A stretch of 64,000 nt of DNA, from the NCBI GenBank assembly GCA_011947345.1, contig JAAVTG010000832.1, positions 1 to 64,000 of the forward strand, given 5' to 3'. Below the pieces are notes generated by a model. The model saw nothing but the letters and a program-made list of their open reading frames with translations. It did not search any database and was not told the origin of the DNA. A program made the translations under genes and the position numbers. Positions within the stretch are counted from its first letter, which is position 1. Every line of letters begins with the position of its first letter. Shown here piece by piece: positions 32,898 to 43,302 of the stretch. The stretch comes from Phytophthora quininea. Its lineage: Eukaryota; Oomycota; Peronosporomycetes; Peronosporales; Peronosporaceae.

Positions 32898-34619
32898 ATG
32901 GGCACGTCAGCCTCCCCGCTGCTGCGGACGCGCGTCGGAGCTGGATCTATTGCTGGGAGATGATACGGAGGACGTGGCCAGCTACGATGCGGTGGACAAA
33001 GCGCTAGCGCTGTCAGTAGGCGAAGTCCAAGCCCCGACCAGGTCCGGAGCCGTCGTTTCAGGTATGTGTGTTGTATTATGTCTGCTAGTTATCATGACTA
33101 CTTATATGCTTGCATTGCTTCTTGTAGTTGGAGGACACTATGGGCCTATGCAGGGCCTGGCTGGCTCATGAGCATTGCGTACGTGGACCCAGGCAACTTG
33201 GAGAGCGATCTGCAGGCCGGAGCGTATGCCGGCTACCAGCTCACGTGGGTGCTGTTTGGAGCCACTGCAATGGGCTTTTTCCTACAAGTTCTGGCGGCCA
33301 GACTGGGCGTCGTCACGGGCAAAAATCTGGCTGAAATGTGCACTGCAGTGTACCCTCGTTGGGCGTCGCTGACGCTCTGGATCATGACAGAGATCGCCAT
33401 CGTCGCCAGTGACGTGCAAGAAGTTTTGGGCTCGTCCATCGCGTTCCAAGTACTGTTTGGCTTACCACTGTGGGCTGGCTGTCTGCTCACGGGGTTCGAC
33501 ACATTCACTTTCCTACTGCTGCACAAGTACGGCATCCGCAAACTCGAAGCCTTCTTCGTGTCGCTCATTGTGGTGATGTTGGTCTGCTTCTGCGCCAATT
33601 TGGTGCGGGGAGAAGTGGCCTCGGCTGACATTGCGACTGGGTTCGTGCCCCATGTGGATCGCTATGCAGTGACACAGGCGGTGGGGATTCTGGGCGCTGT
33701 GATCATGCCGCACAACATTTTCTTGCACTCGGCGCTGGTGCAGACGAGAAAAGTGAACCGCCACGACGGACGCAAAGTGCGCGAGGCCAACAAATACTTC
33801 GCCATCGAGTCCGGACTCGCTTTGTTCGTGTCGTTTTTGATCAACTTGGCAGTGCTGGCAGTCTTCGCGAAGGGGTTCTTCTCGGCAGATTGCACGGCGT
33901 CGTATGAAACGGACAGTGTCAACACAGCTTGCGTCCCTGGAGCAATTGCGAGCGGCGAAACGTACGGCCACTGCCTGCTTGAGAGCGGCAAAGAAGGCAT
34001 GTGCCAGGAGATTGGTTTATCCCAGGCCGGTGTGGCTATCAGTGGAATGTTGGGCCAGTACGCTGATACAATCTGGGCTATTGGCCTACTAGCTGCAGGA
34101 CAGAGCTCGACGATGACAGGAACGTATGCTGGCCAGTTTGTCATGGAAGGGTTTCTGCAGCTTCACCTTTCGCCGTGGAAGCGTGTGGCCCTCACGCGGT
34201 GTGTATCGTTGGTCCCAGCGATGACGGTGGCCATCCTAAGTCAGCAGAACCCAGCGGATAGTGACCGCATGGACGAGCTGCTCAATGTGCTGCAGTCTAT
34301 TCAGCTGCCGTTTGCACTGCTCCCTGTGCTCGTGTTCACGAGCTCTCCTGAAATCATGGGCGACTTCGCCAACAGTAAAGCGACTGTTGCGGGCGGTTGG
34401 CTCTTGGGTGGCCTCGTGTGTGTGATCAACTTGTACCTGATCTTCACCAACCTGGAGAGTCTGGCGTTGGGCGTCGTTGGCATCATCGCGCTGGCAGGAA
34501 CGTGCTGTTTGTATTTCGGCTTTCTTGGCTATTTGCCACGTGCCGACATGACGTTATCTGCTCAGCGAGCGCGGGCGGCGTCCAGTTCGCGGCGCATATC
34601 ACAAGACGTCCAATGCTAG
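32898..34619 (+). CDS. NRAMP (SLC11) divalent metal transporter, two exons
   Basis: Proton-coupled transporter of Mn2+, Fe2+ and similar metals with about 11-12 membrane helices. The signature DPGN (YVDPGNLESDLQ) in TM1 and MPHN (VIMPHNIFLHSALVQTR) in TM6 are intact; these hold the metal-coordinating residues. Exon 1 starts MGTSASPLLR. The intron is 33062-33127 (GT-AG) and exon 2 begins at 33128 with the conserved SWRTLWAYAGPGW. Exon 1 needs frame changes near 32935 and at the CCCC run 33032-33035 to join exon 2. The rest is uninterrupted. A LINE copy has inserted 50-70 bp past the stop. Confidence 0.9.
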
Positions 34620-34687
34620 AAGTACGATGTTCATACGCATAGAGGGAGGTTGACTCCATTTGCATGTTGCCTTCCAAGTTCACACAA

Positions 34688-36927
34688 TCGCTAAGGCTTA
34701 CGACCGCGTTAATCGTCCGTATCTCCTTCGAGTTTTGGAACGACAAGGATTTGGGCCTCGGTTTTTGGCGTGGACACGTCTATTGTACGACGACTCTAAA
34801 TGTTCATTAAGGATCGACAGATGGGCGCAGGACTCGCTGACACCAAATCGAGGAGTGAAACAGGGAGATCCATTGTCTCCGTATCTGTTTGCTCTCTCGT
34901 TGGTACCACTAGGAAATTTGTTACGCGCTCAAAGAGATTTAGGTGTCTTGGTGGGCCAAACATTACGAGTCCCAGTGGGGTTCTTTACTGACGACGCTGT
35001 GCTATTCCCAAAAGGAAAGAAGGAGCTAGAAGAGCAGCTTCAAATTGTTGATGACTATTGTGGAGGATCTGGAGCTCGGCTGAACCATAACAAAAGTGTG
35101 ATAATGAGTCTCAACAGTAAACGTTCTGCTCCGCAAGTGTCACCGCTAAAACCACTGAAGCGCGGCGAAACCGTGCGATATCTCTCTTGGCATTCCGTTC
35201 GGCAATGGTGATACTTCAACATTGGTGGCGAATCAACTCGACAAAGAATGGATTAAGCGGCTCCAACTTTGGAAAGGCCGAGCGAGAACCCTAATCGGCC
35301 GAAGATTGATCGCCCAAGCAGAGATTTTGTCATTGCTGTGGTATTTCACAGCTTCTGTGACGATTCCGACCCGGTTCATCAAACGTTGGCAAGGCATTGT
35401 GAATCGGTACGTGTTATACAACCGCGTAAGCACTGGAAAATCCGGGATAAGTATTGTGCAAAAGGACTGGCTGTGAGGCCACGCGAAGCAGACGGCATCG
35501 GGGTTCCTGATGTAGCTACTGTTATTCGTCGCCAACACTTCCAACTTCTCCAGAAATTCGTATTAGCGATTACTACACACCCAGACGAAGATGACAACGT
35601 ATGGTATCGCCCAATGCTCTACATAATCCAATTACGCTATGGCAACTTCGCCCGCCCGCGATCGAGTGATTTCTTACTTCAAAATCCACCGAAACCAGCG
35701 GGCTGGAGGTCGAGCATGCTACCTTTGTGGTGGAGACACTTGCTACGTGAGTGGAACAGAATTAAATGGCCAGCCCCGGAGTCGATACACTACAACAGAA
35801 GAAAAACACTGTAGAAGGTGTTATTCACCCCAATTTGGTGGAGCAAGTTGCCTGAATTTCAGGTACTGGATACGCGAAGCCCCTGGGGTCAGGGTCAAAC
35901 GCCTTTCGGGGCTCTGTCGGGAACTGGCAAAACATAAAAATGTTATGTTTTGCCGACTTCCTGAGTGCCAATCGCGACTGGCCGTCGTCAACGGCATTTT
36001 TCACGGACGTCTGCTCCGAGATTCATCCAATACTTGGAACGAAAGTGCTTCCGCATGACATTTTCGTGCTCTACCATCAAATGAGCCGATTATTTTATCG
36101 CTTACTACCGCATCCGGACGAAGGAGGAATGCAAGAAGCAAGAAGCACGAATTCACCACCGATATTTGGAATCAAGCTAAGCAGCTGTCTCCCAACAGAA
36201 CTATCTACTCGATTCTTCCCAAATTTGCGATCGCAAGATTGGAAGATGATTCTCCAGCAAGTTCCAGAGTTGATGCATCATCCGATGGAAGACCTGGGGT
36301 GTCCTCGACAAAGGATTCATGAAACCTTGTCCAGTGTGATTTCTCTTCGTGGATATCTACTGCCGGTAATTCATGATGTGATAGTACGAATGCGCTTTGG
36401 AGACCTCACAGTCGGTTCACGACTATACTTCCTCAGAGAACTAAATCCTACCATCCAAAACTGCGTTCGTCCGGAATGCCAGGATATCGAAACGGTAGAA
36501 CACTGTTTTTCACGTGCACGTCATTAGAACCAATGTGGAGCGAAGTATGGAGCCGGTGGTCGACGTTCTTTGCGTCGATCTAAGCTGGAGGTTGCTACTC
36601 TTCCCAAGATTGCAAGACCTCCGTAGGAACTGGAGAAGTGAACACAAAGAACTGATACTTCTGTGGAGGATCTACACAGCGATTGTGTTTCATGCAACTT
36701 GGCGGCTCAGGAACGACATTCATTTCCAGGAAACGACAGCTGAAGTGCCAAATATTCTCAATCTGCTGAACTCGTTCAAGAGGCACTACCAATTCCTCTA
36801 CCAACACGCACATGAGCTTCATTGCAACCGCGCTACTGTGGTCCGCGTGCTGCAACAACTTGGCTTTACTCCGCCAGAAAATAGTATCCCGGAACCCATG
36901 CACCACATGTGGACGACACGAACGTAA
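34688..36927 (+). pseudogene. LINE-B ORF2 remnant (RT and C-terminal domain)
   Basis: Contains RGVKQGDPLSPYLFAL, catalytic FTDDAV, RLQLWKGRARTLIGRR and the C-terminal Cys/His cluster NCVRPECQDIETVEHCF. It is spread over several frames (34660-35211, 35222-35476, 35940-36527, 36514-36927). It lacks the endonuclease because of 5' truncation. It cannot encode a complete ORF2. Confidence 0.85.
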
Positions 36928-36997
36928 CTCTCACGGATTGATAGCTTATCACCTTTAGACGAGAAATCCGCTAAACAGTTAATCAATTCAATTTCCT
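34688..36997 (+). mobile_element. LINE-B, 5'-truncated copy
   Basis: Flanked by the 18-bp duplication CCTTCCAAGTTCACACAA at 34670-34687 and 36998-37015. Begins inside RT motif A (AYDRV) and runs to the element's 3' end (AATCAATTCAATTT). The long TSD and 5' truncation are typical of target-primed reverse transcription. It lies just downstream of the NRAMP gene. The 3' end sequence differs somewhat from LINE-A but matches LINE-C and the fragments at 44 kb, so B, C and D form a subfamily. Confidence 0.92.
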
Positions 36998-37055
36998 CCT
37001 TCCAAGTTCACACAAGTTTGTGGACCAATCAATGTCAATGTAGTCATTTGATAGT

Positions 37056-37466
37056 ATGGAGAACTTCGTGCTGCGTGGGGACGCGGCGGCGGCGCTGCGT
37101 GAATCTCTGGCGGATGCGCCGCCCGGCTCGCAGAAGAAGCGCCGCCGTCAGACGATGATCCACCACGGAGACAAAGTCGTGAGCGAGGAGCGCGTGCAGT
37201 TCCTGAAGGAGGAGCTGGAGGACGCCAAGACGAGCACCAACATGCTGACGATTCTCGAAACGCTGGAGACGCTGTTCGTGTCGCTGGAAATGCTGGAGAA
37301 GACGCAGATCGGCATCGCCATGACGAGAGTCAGCAGGAGGACGGATTCGGAGGAGGTCAGGACGAGAGCCAACCAGCTACTGAAACAGTGGAAAGCCCGA
37401 GCCAAGAAAGCCATGAGACGACGAGCCAAGAGGGTCGAGACCTACGGACGCAACTTTGCAGAGTAA
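37056..37466 (+). CDS. Small protein with a TFIIS N-terminal-like domain (136 aa)
   Basis: Residues about 45-125 (ELEDAKTSTNMLTILETLETLF..., LLEKTQIGIAMTRVSRR, ANQLLKQWKARAKKA) match the four-helix TFIIS N-terminal (LW/TND) domain found in transcription elongation and chromatin factors such as TFIIS, Med26 and IWS1. The N-terminus is basic (KKRRRQ) and could act as a nuclear signal. The C-terminus is also basic (RRRAKR). No zinc ribbon follows, so it is not a full TFIIS. The start lies 40 bp after the LINE-B target duplication, so the promoter has probably been displaced by the LINE. The stop lies 9 bp from the end of the convergent secreted gene. Confidence 0.75.
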   Translation: MENFVLRGDAAAALRESLADAPPGSQKKRRRQTMIHHGDKVVSEERVQFLKEELEDAKTSTNMLTILETLETLFVSLEMLEKTQIGIAMTRVSRRTDSEEVRTRANQLLKQWKARAKKAMRRRAKRVETYGRNFAE

Positions 37467-37474
37467 CTTTTGTT

Positions 37475-37746
37475 TTATTGAGGAGTTAGCTGCCGGAGAC
37501 GTCGAGCGGACGCGTCGAGCTTCCTGTGGAAGGTCATGTTCCCCACCACCAGGTGACCCGCTCCCCGAGCGTCGGGAAGTCGATGACGTCCACTTTTCCG
37601 GACGGCTCGCTGTAGTAGCTAATATGTCGGGACACTTTTCTGTCTTCTTCTGGGGTTGGATCGTTCTTGGAGTCGAGGTTGGTTGCGAGGGTTGGATTAA
37701 TGAGCAGGGCGACTGTGATCACGAGCAGCAGCTGAAAGAGACGCAT
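37475..37746 (-). CDS. WW-FG-RRLR family secreted protein (member 6)
   Basis: Signal peptide MRLFQLLLVITVALLINPTLA from ATG 37746. An EED stretch replaces EER, followed by SGKVDVIDFPTLGERVTWWW, the family block. As read, the frame stops soon after the WWW. The next frame, offset at the GGGG run (37541-37544), runs on to RRLR and a stop at 37475-37477, only 9 bp from the stop of the convergent TFIIS-domain gene. The family-typical C-terminus is thus present but out of frame by one base, which I attribute to a homopolymer error or a recent indel. Function unknown. Confidence 0.6.
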
Positions 37747-37934
37747 GGTGGGGAGGGGGTCATGTGGTTGCTCGCAACGCAAATAATTACTGACTTGGAG
37801 TGGTTCTCATTATGCTTATGCTGGGCCTCCCATCGTAAGCTTTCCGTCCATTCGGACCAGACCAGGGTTTCCGAGACTGCAAGTCGGCACATCGCCGTTC
37901 GCCATCCCCATTTCTTTTTCTCTCGGTTGGAAGC

Positions 37935-38321
37935 ATGGGTCTTCGCGAATTGGTGGTGGTGACTGCGGTCGTTCTGCTTGTGTCTTGTCTTAGCGTCGTC
38001 AGAAGCGAGAGGACCCTCCGAGATGCTGCGCCGGGACCTTTCTTCTATCGGCAGCTGGATCCTGGCGCGAGAGCTCTAACGTCCAACCAAGAAGAACGGA
38101 GAAGAAGAGGCGGCTGGAGCAGCACCGTCAGCTCGACAGCGACGACCTCAAATGGTGCCGGCAACGAAGGCACACCGTCGGGAAAACTGGACCTCATCGA
38201 GTACCCAACACTGTGGGAACGAGTCACTCACTCGTGGAGGAAAATGTTCGGCGAGACGGTGGAAGAAGAGAGGGTGACGATGACTGTGGCTCGCCGACTG
38301 CGTAGCACGAAGCCCCAGTGA
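37935..38321 (+). CDS. RxLR-EER type secreted protein with C-terminal RRLR (member 7, 128 aa)
   Basis: Intact frame. Signal peptide about 1-24. RTLR at 26-29 and QEER at 52-55 together give a canonical oomycete RxLR-EER N-terminal module, although RTLR is very close to the predicted cleavage site. The middle is Ser/Thr/Gly-rich. The family block follows: GKLDLIEYPTLWERVTHSWRKMFG (W94, W101, FG 105-106), then an acidic stretch and RRLR at 120-123. RxLR-EER proteins are translocated effectors that act on the plant host; that role is inferred from the N-terminus only. The pyrimidine-rich upstream CCATCCCCATTTCTTTTTC resembles an oomycete core promoter. Confidence 0.8.
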   Translation: MGLRELVVVTAVVLLVSCLSVVRSERTLRDAAPGPFFYRQLDPGARALTSNQEERRRRGGWSSTVSSTATTSNGAGNEGTPSGKLDLIEYPTLWERVTHSWRKMFGETVEEERVTMTVARRLRSTKPQ

Positions 38322-38464
38322 AACAAACCTAACATTAACGACCAGATATCCTAGATAGAGCTGTCGCCTCCAAGAACCTGCCGCAATGGGAGGATTTCGC
38401 CATTCACACAATATATTTTGTCACAACGTACTAGTGGCACGAATCTCTCCTCAGTAATCGTAGT

Positions 38465-38720
38465 CTAACTCTTCTTGTCCGTCTTGCCGAAGCTTACAGC
38501 CCACCACGGTCGAGAATCGCTGCCAGAGAATTGGGTAGTCGGTGACGTCTACTTTGCCTGAGATTGTGGTGACTCGCTCGGCACCTTGTTTCCACCATTA
38601 GCTGGGATCCTCTCTGTCAACATCGTCAATTAAGACGAGGCCATTGTGGGCAGTTGCGAATCCTTGGAAGCTCGAGGTAATCGTGACTGCAACGATCACC
38701 ACTACTCGACCGAGACGCAT
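38465..38720 (-). pseudogene. WW-FG-RRLR family pseudogene (member 8)
   Basis: Starts MRLGRVVVIVAVTITSS (signal peptide). An in-frame TAA follows about 40 codons in. Beyond it the family block is readable as GKVDVTDYPILWQRFS. After one frame change near 38520, WWAVSFGKTDKKS then ends at the stop at 38465-38467 without RRLR. A nonsense codon plus frame change make it a pseudogene. It sits between members 7 and 9. Confidence 0.65.
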
Positions 38721-38984
38721 TGCGATTGCAGACAATCAATCGGAAGCGGTTTGGTTCGTTCGTTAGTGAATTACGAATGTGATGGCCGAAAGTTTGCTCG
38801 CATGTTCACCACATCGAGGGATTCTGCACTGAAAAAAAAACTCAGAGTAGGGGAGGGAGCAGTATTTCCGCAAGCGCGAAACCTTAAATATTTTTGCCAA
38901 GCGAACAGAAAACTCGATCGAAATGAAGCTCCTCGGTTCTTCCTTCTCAGTCTGACATCTCTCGCTTTCGACTAGTTCAAACTA

Positions 38985-39344
38985 TCAATTAGTTAGTCGA
39001 AGCCGTCGACTTGAGGTCGTCGGCGCGTCTCCTCCGTTCCCAAACGTTCGCTTCCACCAGGCCTTGAAATCCTGCCAAGCACTTGGGCTGTCATCGGAAC
39101 TTGTCGTTGTCGTCGTCGTCGTCGTCACCCCGTTAGACCTCGCGCCCGCCGCTGCCGCAGCATTCACAGCTACATGTCGTTCTTCATTTCCTGCGTCGGT
39201 GGCCGCGTGGTCGTTCAAGCCGCCATTGATAAACGATAACGAGTTTTGAGGCGCAGTCGTTAAGGAGATGTCGTTGTTCTTGTCCGCGTTGCTGCCAGCG
39301 GCGAACAGGGCCATCACCGTGGCAGCAATACACTTTACCCGCAT
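38985..39344 (-). CDS. WW-FG-RRLR family secreted protein (member 9, 119 aa)
   Basis: Start at ATG 39344 (MRVKCIAATVMALFAAG). The longer frame from 39422 would place a hydrophilic leader before the signal peptide and cross the promoter. Signal peptide about 1-20; NSLSFINGG; NEER at 53-56; an Ala-rich then Thr-rich middle (61-81). W90, F93-K94, W96-W97 and F101-G102 follow, with RRLR at 113-116. It is the closest intact relative of pseudogene member 1. No known domain; secreted effector candidate. Confidence 0.78.
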   Translation of the reverse strand: MRVKCIAATVMALFAAGSNADKNNDISLTTAPQNSLSFINGGLNDHAATDAGNEERHVAVNAAAAAGARSNGVTTTTTTTTSSDDSPSAWQDFKAWWKRTFGNGGDAPTTSSRRLRLTN

Positions 39345-39372
39345 GATATCGTAGCTACTTCGCCGATCGACA

Positions 39373-39392
39373 GGCAAATTACGAAGTGGAGC
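39373..39392 (-). promoter_or_regulatory. Core-promoter-like element of member 9
   Basis: Minus strand reads GCTCCACTTCGTAATTTGCC, 29-48 nt before the ATG. It is close to the oomycete GCTCATTYYNCAWTTTNYY composite and nearly identical to the elements of members 1 and 15. Confidence 0.55.
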
Positions 39393-39600
39393 CGTCTCTC
39401 GACCAGGTGAGACCAACGTCATGGAAAGGAGGCGTCACGATCCTTGCGCCTCATTGCCGTCTGTGAAACACTTTAGCGATCTGTCGAGATGCCAAAATGT
39501 CATTTGCTGCATTCAACTACGTACTGGGTATACATGTACTTTTGGTTGGGAACTCGAAGTACACTACCGACCAAACTCACTGACATGACTCAACTGCCCC

Positions 39601-40023
39601 TCAGTTTCCCTCGCCGTTTGTCAGGCGAAGCCGGCGCGTTGTGTTATCCTCGGTATCGTCGTCATTCCCGAACCTTCGCTTCCACCAGGCCTTGAAGCGC
39701 GTCCAAGGGCTTGATACATCTCCCGAACCAGAGCTCGAGTCGATAGCCGTGCTGGGTGTCGCTGCTGGCGTGTCGTAAGTGTCAGTGGTGTGGACGTATG
39801 ATGGACCACCGCCACCTCCGCCCGAGATCGCGGCAACGTGAGCAGCAGCGAATCGCTCCTCTTCGGCTGCCGATTGATCCGACACCTTGTCAAACGAAAA
39901 CGCCTTGGCAGGAGCTGTGGTTGATAGGACGTCGCTCTTGACTTGACTTGCAGCGTTGGCCAAAGTATCCCCACCAACGAGTAGAGCGGCCAAAGTTGCT
40001 ACGACGACGCGGTCTAGACGCAT
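39601..40023 (-). CDS. WW-FG-RRLR family secreted protein (member 10, 140 aa)
   Basis: Start at ATG 40023 (MRLDRVVVATLAALLVGGDT). Signal peptide about 1-24; TTAPAKAFSF like member 3; EEER at 54-57; a Gly run (68-73) and a Thr/Ser-rich middle. W107, F110-K111, W113-W114 and F118-G119 follow, then acidic DDDTED and RRLR at 130-133 with LTNGEGN tail. Members 3, 9 and 10 form a subgroup sharing TTAP and the LTN tail. The upstream CAACTTTCTC (40057-40066, minus) matches member 3's upstream region. Function unknown. Confidence 0.8.
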   Translation of the reverse strand: MRLDRVVVATLAALLVGGDTLANAASQVKSDVLSTTAPAKAFSFDKVSDQSAAEEERFAAAHVAAISGGGGGGPSYVHTTDTYDTPAATPSTAIDSSSGSGDVSSPWTRFKAWWKRRFGNDDDTEDNTTRRLRLTNGEGN

Positions 40024-40262
40024 CGTTGCTGGAGAGTCGAGAGGTGTTGTCGATGGAGAGAAAGTTGCGAACCGACACATGCGTTTACCGCAGTTAGATG
40101 CTGCTACATGGACTTCCCGCCGAGCAGAATCAACCGATCAACAGATAATTGTGCGATGGGATCGTGTTTAATCGATTCCGCCAGCAAATGTATCGTGTGC
40201 TTGTGCATACTCGTTGTCACAGAGCTCTATCTCTTCCTCACCCGCTCCCTATCTGCTTTATC

Positions 40263-40601
40263 TTATCGACGGTCTGTCAGTCGAAGTCGTCGGGAAGCTG
40301 AGACCGTAACGCTGGTGTCGTCGACCGTCTTGCCAAAGTGCTTCTCCCACCAGCTCTTGGACCTGGCCCAGAGACTCGGGTACTCAACCTTGACTTCGTC
40401 TGAATTTGTGCTGGTCGTGCCCGTGTCTGTGTTTGTTCCAATGATAAACGGTGTCTCGCCGCCTCCAGTTCCGCTGACGATGATCCGCTCTTCTTGGTCC
40501 ACCGGGAGAACCTTCAAGTCCGTGCTGTTAGCGTCTATTTGTACGATGCCGTAGGTCAGCAGAATGACGACCGCCACCAGCGCCAATTGATCGGAACGCA
40601 T
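40263..40601 (-). CDS. WW-FG-RRLR family secreted protein (member 11, 112 aa)
   Basis: Intact. Signal peptide about 1-24 (MRSDQLALVAVVILLTYG). QEER at 36-39, then a Gly/Thr-rich middle. The block VEYPSLWARSKSWWEKHFG (W78, W84-W85, FG 89-90) is followed by KTVDDTSVTV and RRLR at 104-107. The EYPSLW segment places it with members 6, 7, 8, 12 and 14 (the D-V/I-x-(F/Y)-P-(T/S)-L-W subgroup). Secreted effector candidate, function unknown. Confidence 0.8.
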   Translation of the reverse strand: MRSDQLALVAVVILLTYGIVQIDANSTDLKVLPVDQEERIIVSGTGGGETPFIIGTNTDTGTTSTNSDEVKVEYPSLWARSKSWWEKHFGKTVDDTSVTVSASRRLRLTDRR

Positions 40602-40700
40602 CGTGACTCCAACGAGATTTTACTTGGGGTGGTCGTCGCTTGATGGAGACTTGTAAAATGGCGCTGAGGTAGGCCCCACAGTCAATACTGTGGCCGCATC

Positions 40701-41009
40701 TCAAGATGGGGTCCTCAGTTGCAGACCAGAACAGTGCTGACTGAACACCGCACAATGCAAGGCAGTGTGGTGCAGGTAGCGTGGACATCCAGAGAAAGCA
40801 CCGCAGTCGATGTTTGGGTCTCGTCTCACAAGATTCGGTGGACCTGTACGAGAAAGCGTCGAGGTAGACCGGGTTATTGAGTGGCAACTGGTTGCTTCAT
40901 TCGCTGCTACTAGTACAGTAGCTTCACCCTGACTGCTTCTGAGAGCGAGCACGAGCAAAGTAAACAAGTACACTATCGCCTTCCACCATTTTCTTGGTAG
41001 CCACGACAA
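40701..41009 (-). CDS. Possible secreted Cys-containing protein (102 aa)
   Basis: A hydrophobic stretch (about residues 10-28, AIVYLFTLLVLALRSSQG) resembles a signal peptide. Five Cys follow in the C-terminal part (CGAF, GCPRY, LHCAVFSQHC). It is not related to the WW-FG-RRLR family and I recognise no domain. The start may be real or a chance frame; nothing else supports it. Confidence 0.35.
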   Translation of the reverse strand: MSWLPRKWWKAIVYLFTLLVLALRSSQGEATVLVAANEATSCHSITRSTSTLSRTGPPNLVRRDPNIDCGAFSGCPRYLHHTALHCAVFSQHCSGLQLRTPS

Positions 41010-41337
41010 AACTCAAGCTAATGAAGAACGATTATTGTTGTTTTAGAGCCCTTTCAGTTAGTTGAAAACAAATTTCGCCATCGTAGTAAATACACCCCAC
41101 TCACAGGCGAAGCCTGCGGCTAGTTGCAAACGACACTGAGTTCCCACCGACTTGCTTCCCGAAATGCCTTCTCACCACGCCATGAACCTCTCCCAAAGCG
41201 TTGGGAAATCGGTGACATCGAATTTCCCCGACCTTACGCCTGGGTCATTGGGTCCTTGGCGACGAGATCAACGTGCCCCGAATCCCCTTGTTCCCCGACC
41301 GCTCTTCCTTGTTCACTGGGTGCTCTGCAGGGTTGTG

Positions 41338-43302
41338 AAAAAAACAATTGCACTTTCAAATAACTCAAATAAAACACACGAAATTATTGATTGAGCGAGG
41401 TCCCAATCAGGTGCAAATAATCTTCCACTCCAGCGCGGCGTTCACCTTGCGATTCTCTTGGTCTTGCGAGGTCAGAAGCTCTCAACGCATCGATAATGCG
41501 CAAGCGGTGGGTTGCTTTCCCCTGTCGACCTAACAGATTCCACGGAGACAGTCCTGTGAGGCTACGGTATGCTCTCTCACTTTGCTATTCTTTGCGAAAC
41601 CCCAACACCACCCAGCTTCTCCCCTCAATTCCTGCTCTCTACGTCATGGAAACCCCCAACGCTGCTCTCCCGACGCCTCGTCAACTATGTGAGGTGCTCT
41701 TCGAAGACCGTGACAACCGCTATCATTGTCGTCTGTGTCCTGGTAGCCGAGCCAAGCCACGCAACGGCGGCTACACGTCGGTGTTGGATCATTTGGAACG
41801 CGCCCACCGCGGCATGTACTTGGACGAGTACTTTGTGCTGGCACGCCGCCCCAACACGCTCGATGCCTTCGTTCGTGTCACCGTCGACGAAGCAATCATG
41901 AATCGTTACGACTGGCTCGACTGGGTGGTGATGGAACACCACGAGCTGAGCTTTTATGAAAAAAGCGAGCGCGCAAGTATTCGTCGCTACGCCCCATCAG
42001 CAGGGTTCAGCTGAAGAGCGACCTCGAAGCTGTTGAGCTCGCCGTGCAAGCACGAATCCGTCGTCGCCTTGCTGGCAAGCCTTTTGGCTTTCTGATAGAC
42101 GCCTGGACGGAGGCAGGTACCCATTACGCCGCTGTCATCGCCGTGACACCGTCGCTAAGCGACGGCAACATCGGTGAAAAGTTCCTACTCGTGTTCTCCC
42201 GTTTGTCGACGAAAGCGCTATGAACACAGACTCGTTCATAGAGCTTCTCGACTACGCCATGGATGTCTATCGGCTTCAGCTCGAACACCTACAGTTCTAC
42301 GTATGTGATCATGCGTCTGTCAACGGGAGTCTTTCAAATCGAACAAGCGTCCCAATGATCGGGTGTGCTAGCCACCGCCTGCAGCTAGCCGTCGAGTGGC
42401 TTCTTGAGCCGGATGCAAACCTTATCAACAAGGTGCACCACTTAATGACAAAACTCAACACTGTAAAACATCGCCACGCTTTACGTGATGTCGGCGCGTT
42501 GATGCCGATTACCAACACTGTGACACGATGGAGCAGCACTCACGCAATGCTGGACCGTTACCTGGATATTGCTGAATGGATCGACCATTCCGACAGAACC
42601 CTTCTTGACGTTTTGCTAACGCCGCGTGAAGAAGCCGAGCTGGAATCTATATTTGAATCACTCCAGAAACTAGAGAGCGTGAACAAGAGGCTACAAGCAA
42701 GCGGCGTTGGGAAGCCTGAAGCGACTTTGTTAGATGTTCGTCGCCTATTTGACGCGACAATAAAGGAGTTCACATCAACTTCGAAGTACCTGAGTCCACG
42801 GGCAGCCAACGTCGTTAAAGCTCCACACTTTGAAAGCGGCATCGTCAAGGTTCTATCCGGTAAGGAGTCGACCCTGACTGCGGAAGAGTGTGAAGCGCTA
42901 AAGCGGCTTGAAGACACGGGCAGAAACGATGACGAAGATGAAGACGAAGATCTCCCATTTGCAGAACGCGTGCTCAGGGACAGCCGAAAGCCTCCTCGCT
43001 CACGTTACATTCGCCTTGGCTGGATCCCGTCTACTTCAAATGAAGTCGAGAGGTTGTTTTCTCGAGCCGGTCTTGTCTTCAGCATGCATCGCCGAGCTAT
43101 GCATCCAACAACGCTAGATACACTGCTTTTTCTAGAGTACAACAGGGATCACTGGGATCCACAGCTTGTAGCAACTGCGATCCGGCAGGAAGTGCGCAAC
43201 ACTAGACAGCGCCGCGATTGAAAAAAGTTGCAATAAACAAATTATTGATTGACTCGATTCTTCGGGCTCAACTAAATAACAATCTTATTTTTCACAACCC
43301 TG
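41338..43302 (+). mobile_element. hAT DNA transposon (1965 bp)
   Basis: Terminal inverted repeats CAGGGTTGTGAAAAA (41338-41352) and its complement ending at 43302 differ at about one position. An 8-bp target duplication GTGCTCTG (41330-41337, 43303-43310) is exact, the hallmark of hAT. It encodes a BED-finger and dimerisation-domain transposase on the plus strand. The element sits antisense within a secreted effector-like gene. Confidence 0.94.
41646..43221 (+). CDS. hAT transposase
   Basis: Starts METPNAALPTPRQ. A BED-like zinc finger (YHCRLC ... HLERAH) is near residues 30-60 and would bind the TIRs. The middle carries LIDAWT and CDHASVN segments (RNase H-fold Asp residues) and ASHRLQLAVEW. 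The C-terminus has the hAT dimerisation block WIPSTSNEVERLFSRAG ... LDTLLFLEYNRDHW. The frame changes at a CCCC run (41992-41995) and a CCC run (42198-42200); adding one base to each would give one continuous transposase. The element may therefore be intact in reality. Confidence 0.85.
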
